DNA from: DATKDF01 sp963752045
GTDB taxonomy: Bacteria > Acidobacteriota > Vicinamibacteria > Vicinamibacterales > SCN-69-37
Reading direction: 5' to 3'
Length of the DNA stretch: 64,000 bases
NCBI GenBank assembly: GCA_963752045.1
Contig: CAVVWN010000007.1
Span: forward strand, 186,001-250,000
A program made the position numbers and the translations under genes. Below are positions 63,748 through 64,000 of the stretch, piece after piece (the stretch's first letter is position 1; each line of letters starts with the position of its first letter). The notes below the pieces were generated by a model, which ran no database searches, had not been told where the DNA came from, and saw only the letters and a list, made by a program, of their open reading frames with translations.

Positions 63748-64000
63748 CGACCCAGGCCGGTGAGGCGGCGGCCTGACGCCGGTAGCCCTCCCGGACGCGC
63801 CCGAGGAGGGCCAGGTCGCGCTCGAAGCGGTCGCGTCCCGATGCCTTCCGCGCGACGGCCGTCTCGGGCGCGATGTCGAGCAGCACCGTGACCGTCGGCT
63901 CGGGCAGAAGCCTCTGCACGTCGTCGAGCCAGCGGGCGTCGACGCCCTGCGCCTCGCCGTAGGCCAGGCTCGAGGCCCGATAGCGATCGCAGATGACGAC
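63650..64000 (-). CDS. tmk: Thymidylate kinase, C-terminal part
   Basis: The gene runs off the right end of the window, so its start and P-loop are not visible. From the edge it reads VVICDRYRASSLAYGEAQGV, containing the DR(Y/F) nucleotide-base motif of dTMP kinase. LLPEPTVTVLLDIAPETAVARKASG and RDRFERDLALLGRVREGYRRQAAASPAWVVIDAE follow, the lid and the strand-helix region near the C-terminus. It phosphorylates dTMP to dTDP. The 3' end overlaps comF on the other strand by 98 bases. Confidence 0.9.
   Translation of the reverse strand, partial: VVICDRYRASSLAYGEAQGVDARWLDDVQRLLPEPTVTVLLDIAPETAVARKASGRDRFERDLALLGRVREGYRRQAAASPAWVVIDAEQSKDDVALAVERAVLTRIAPPSGRRHA

Overview
The window is high-GC DNA, densely coding, from a Gram-negative bacterium: it encodes TamB, an Omp85 protein and many lipoproteins. 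My best guess is an Acidobacteriota member, perhaps Vicinamibacteria-like, from the mix of a BTAD-AAA regulator, class II ribonucleotide reductase, lipoproteins and short tandem intergenic repeats. This is inference; no rRNA or tRNA gene is present to confirm it. I see no prophage, insertion sequence or CRISPR array.

Layout. 1-10285: a truncated hypothetical gene, then minus-strand genes for a small lipoprotein, a secreted M14 peptidase, SelD, a haloperoxidase-like secreted protein, a carboxypeptidase-regulatory-like lipoprotein and a large BTAD-AAA-TPR regulator. 10373-13871: a three-gene frdCAB operon of the Wolinella quinol:fumarate reductase type. 14115-16907: B12-dependent ribonucleotide reductase NrdJ, with a recognisable promoter and an NrdR-box-like palindrome upstream. 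17321-26731: a plus-strand envelope or glycan cluster (CPBP protease, zinc-ribbon methyltransferase, three GT4 glycosyltransferases, two large multi-spanning membrane proteins). 26748-42635: a nearly gap-free minus-strand run starting with hslVU, then an Fn3 lipoprotein, a FAH-family enzyme, a transaldolase-type aldolase, a split acyl-CoA carboxylase (carboxyltransferase, biotin carboxylase, biotin carrier), and an outer-membrane assembly module (TamB, Omp85, SurA-like). 42835-47722: a PEGA-domain surface protein, and an ECF sigma/anti-sigma operon with two unknown exported proteins and an APC permease. 47939-52714: an ABC-F ATPase and an NtrB/NtrC-like pair. 52719-58729: dprA-topA-trmFO-xerC. 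58905-64000: a TPR protein, an unknown lipoprotein, rplU-rpmA-obgE-nadD-rsfS, comF and the end of tmk.

Four genes (the Omp85 gene, the PEGA gene, xerC and topA) are each split by a frameshift of the same sign, one extra base, in or next to short C/G runs. Three of them are normally essential or nearly so. This points either to systematic homopolymer errors in the sequence or to recoding. Other points of interest are residue-by-residue conservation of the fumarate reductase heme, FAD and proton-transfer positions, a REP-like palindrome inside nrdJ, paired inverted 9-bp repeat arrays, a shared 19-bp sequence placed identically behind two adjacent genes, and a haloperoxidase homologue lacking its acid-base histidine. 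I did not find a clear, wholly new multi-gene system.
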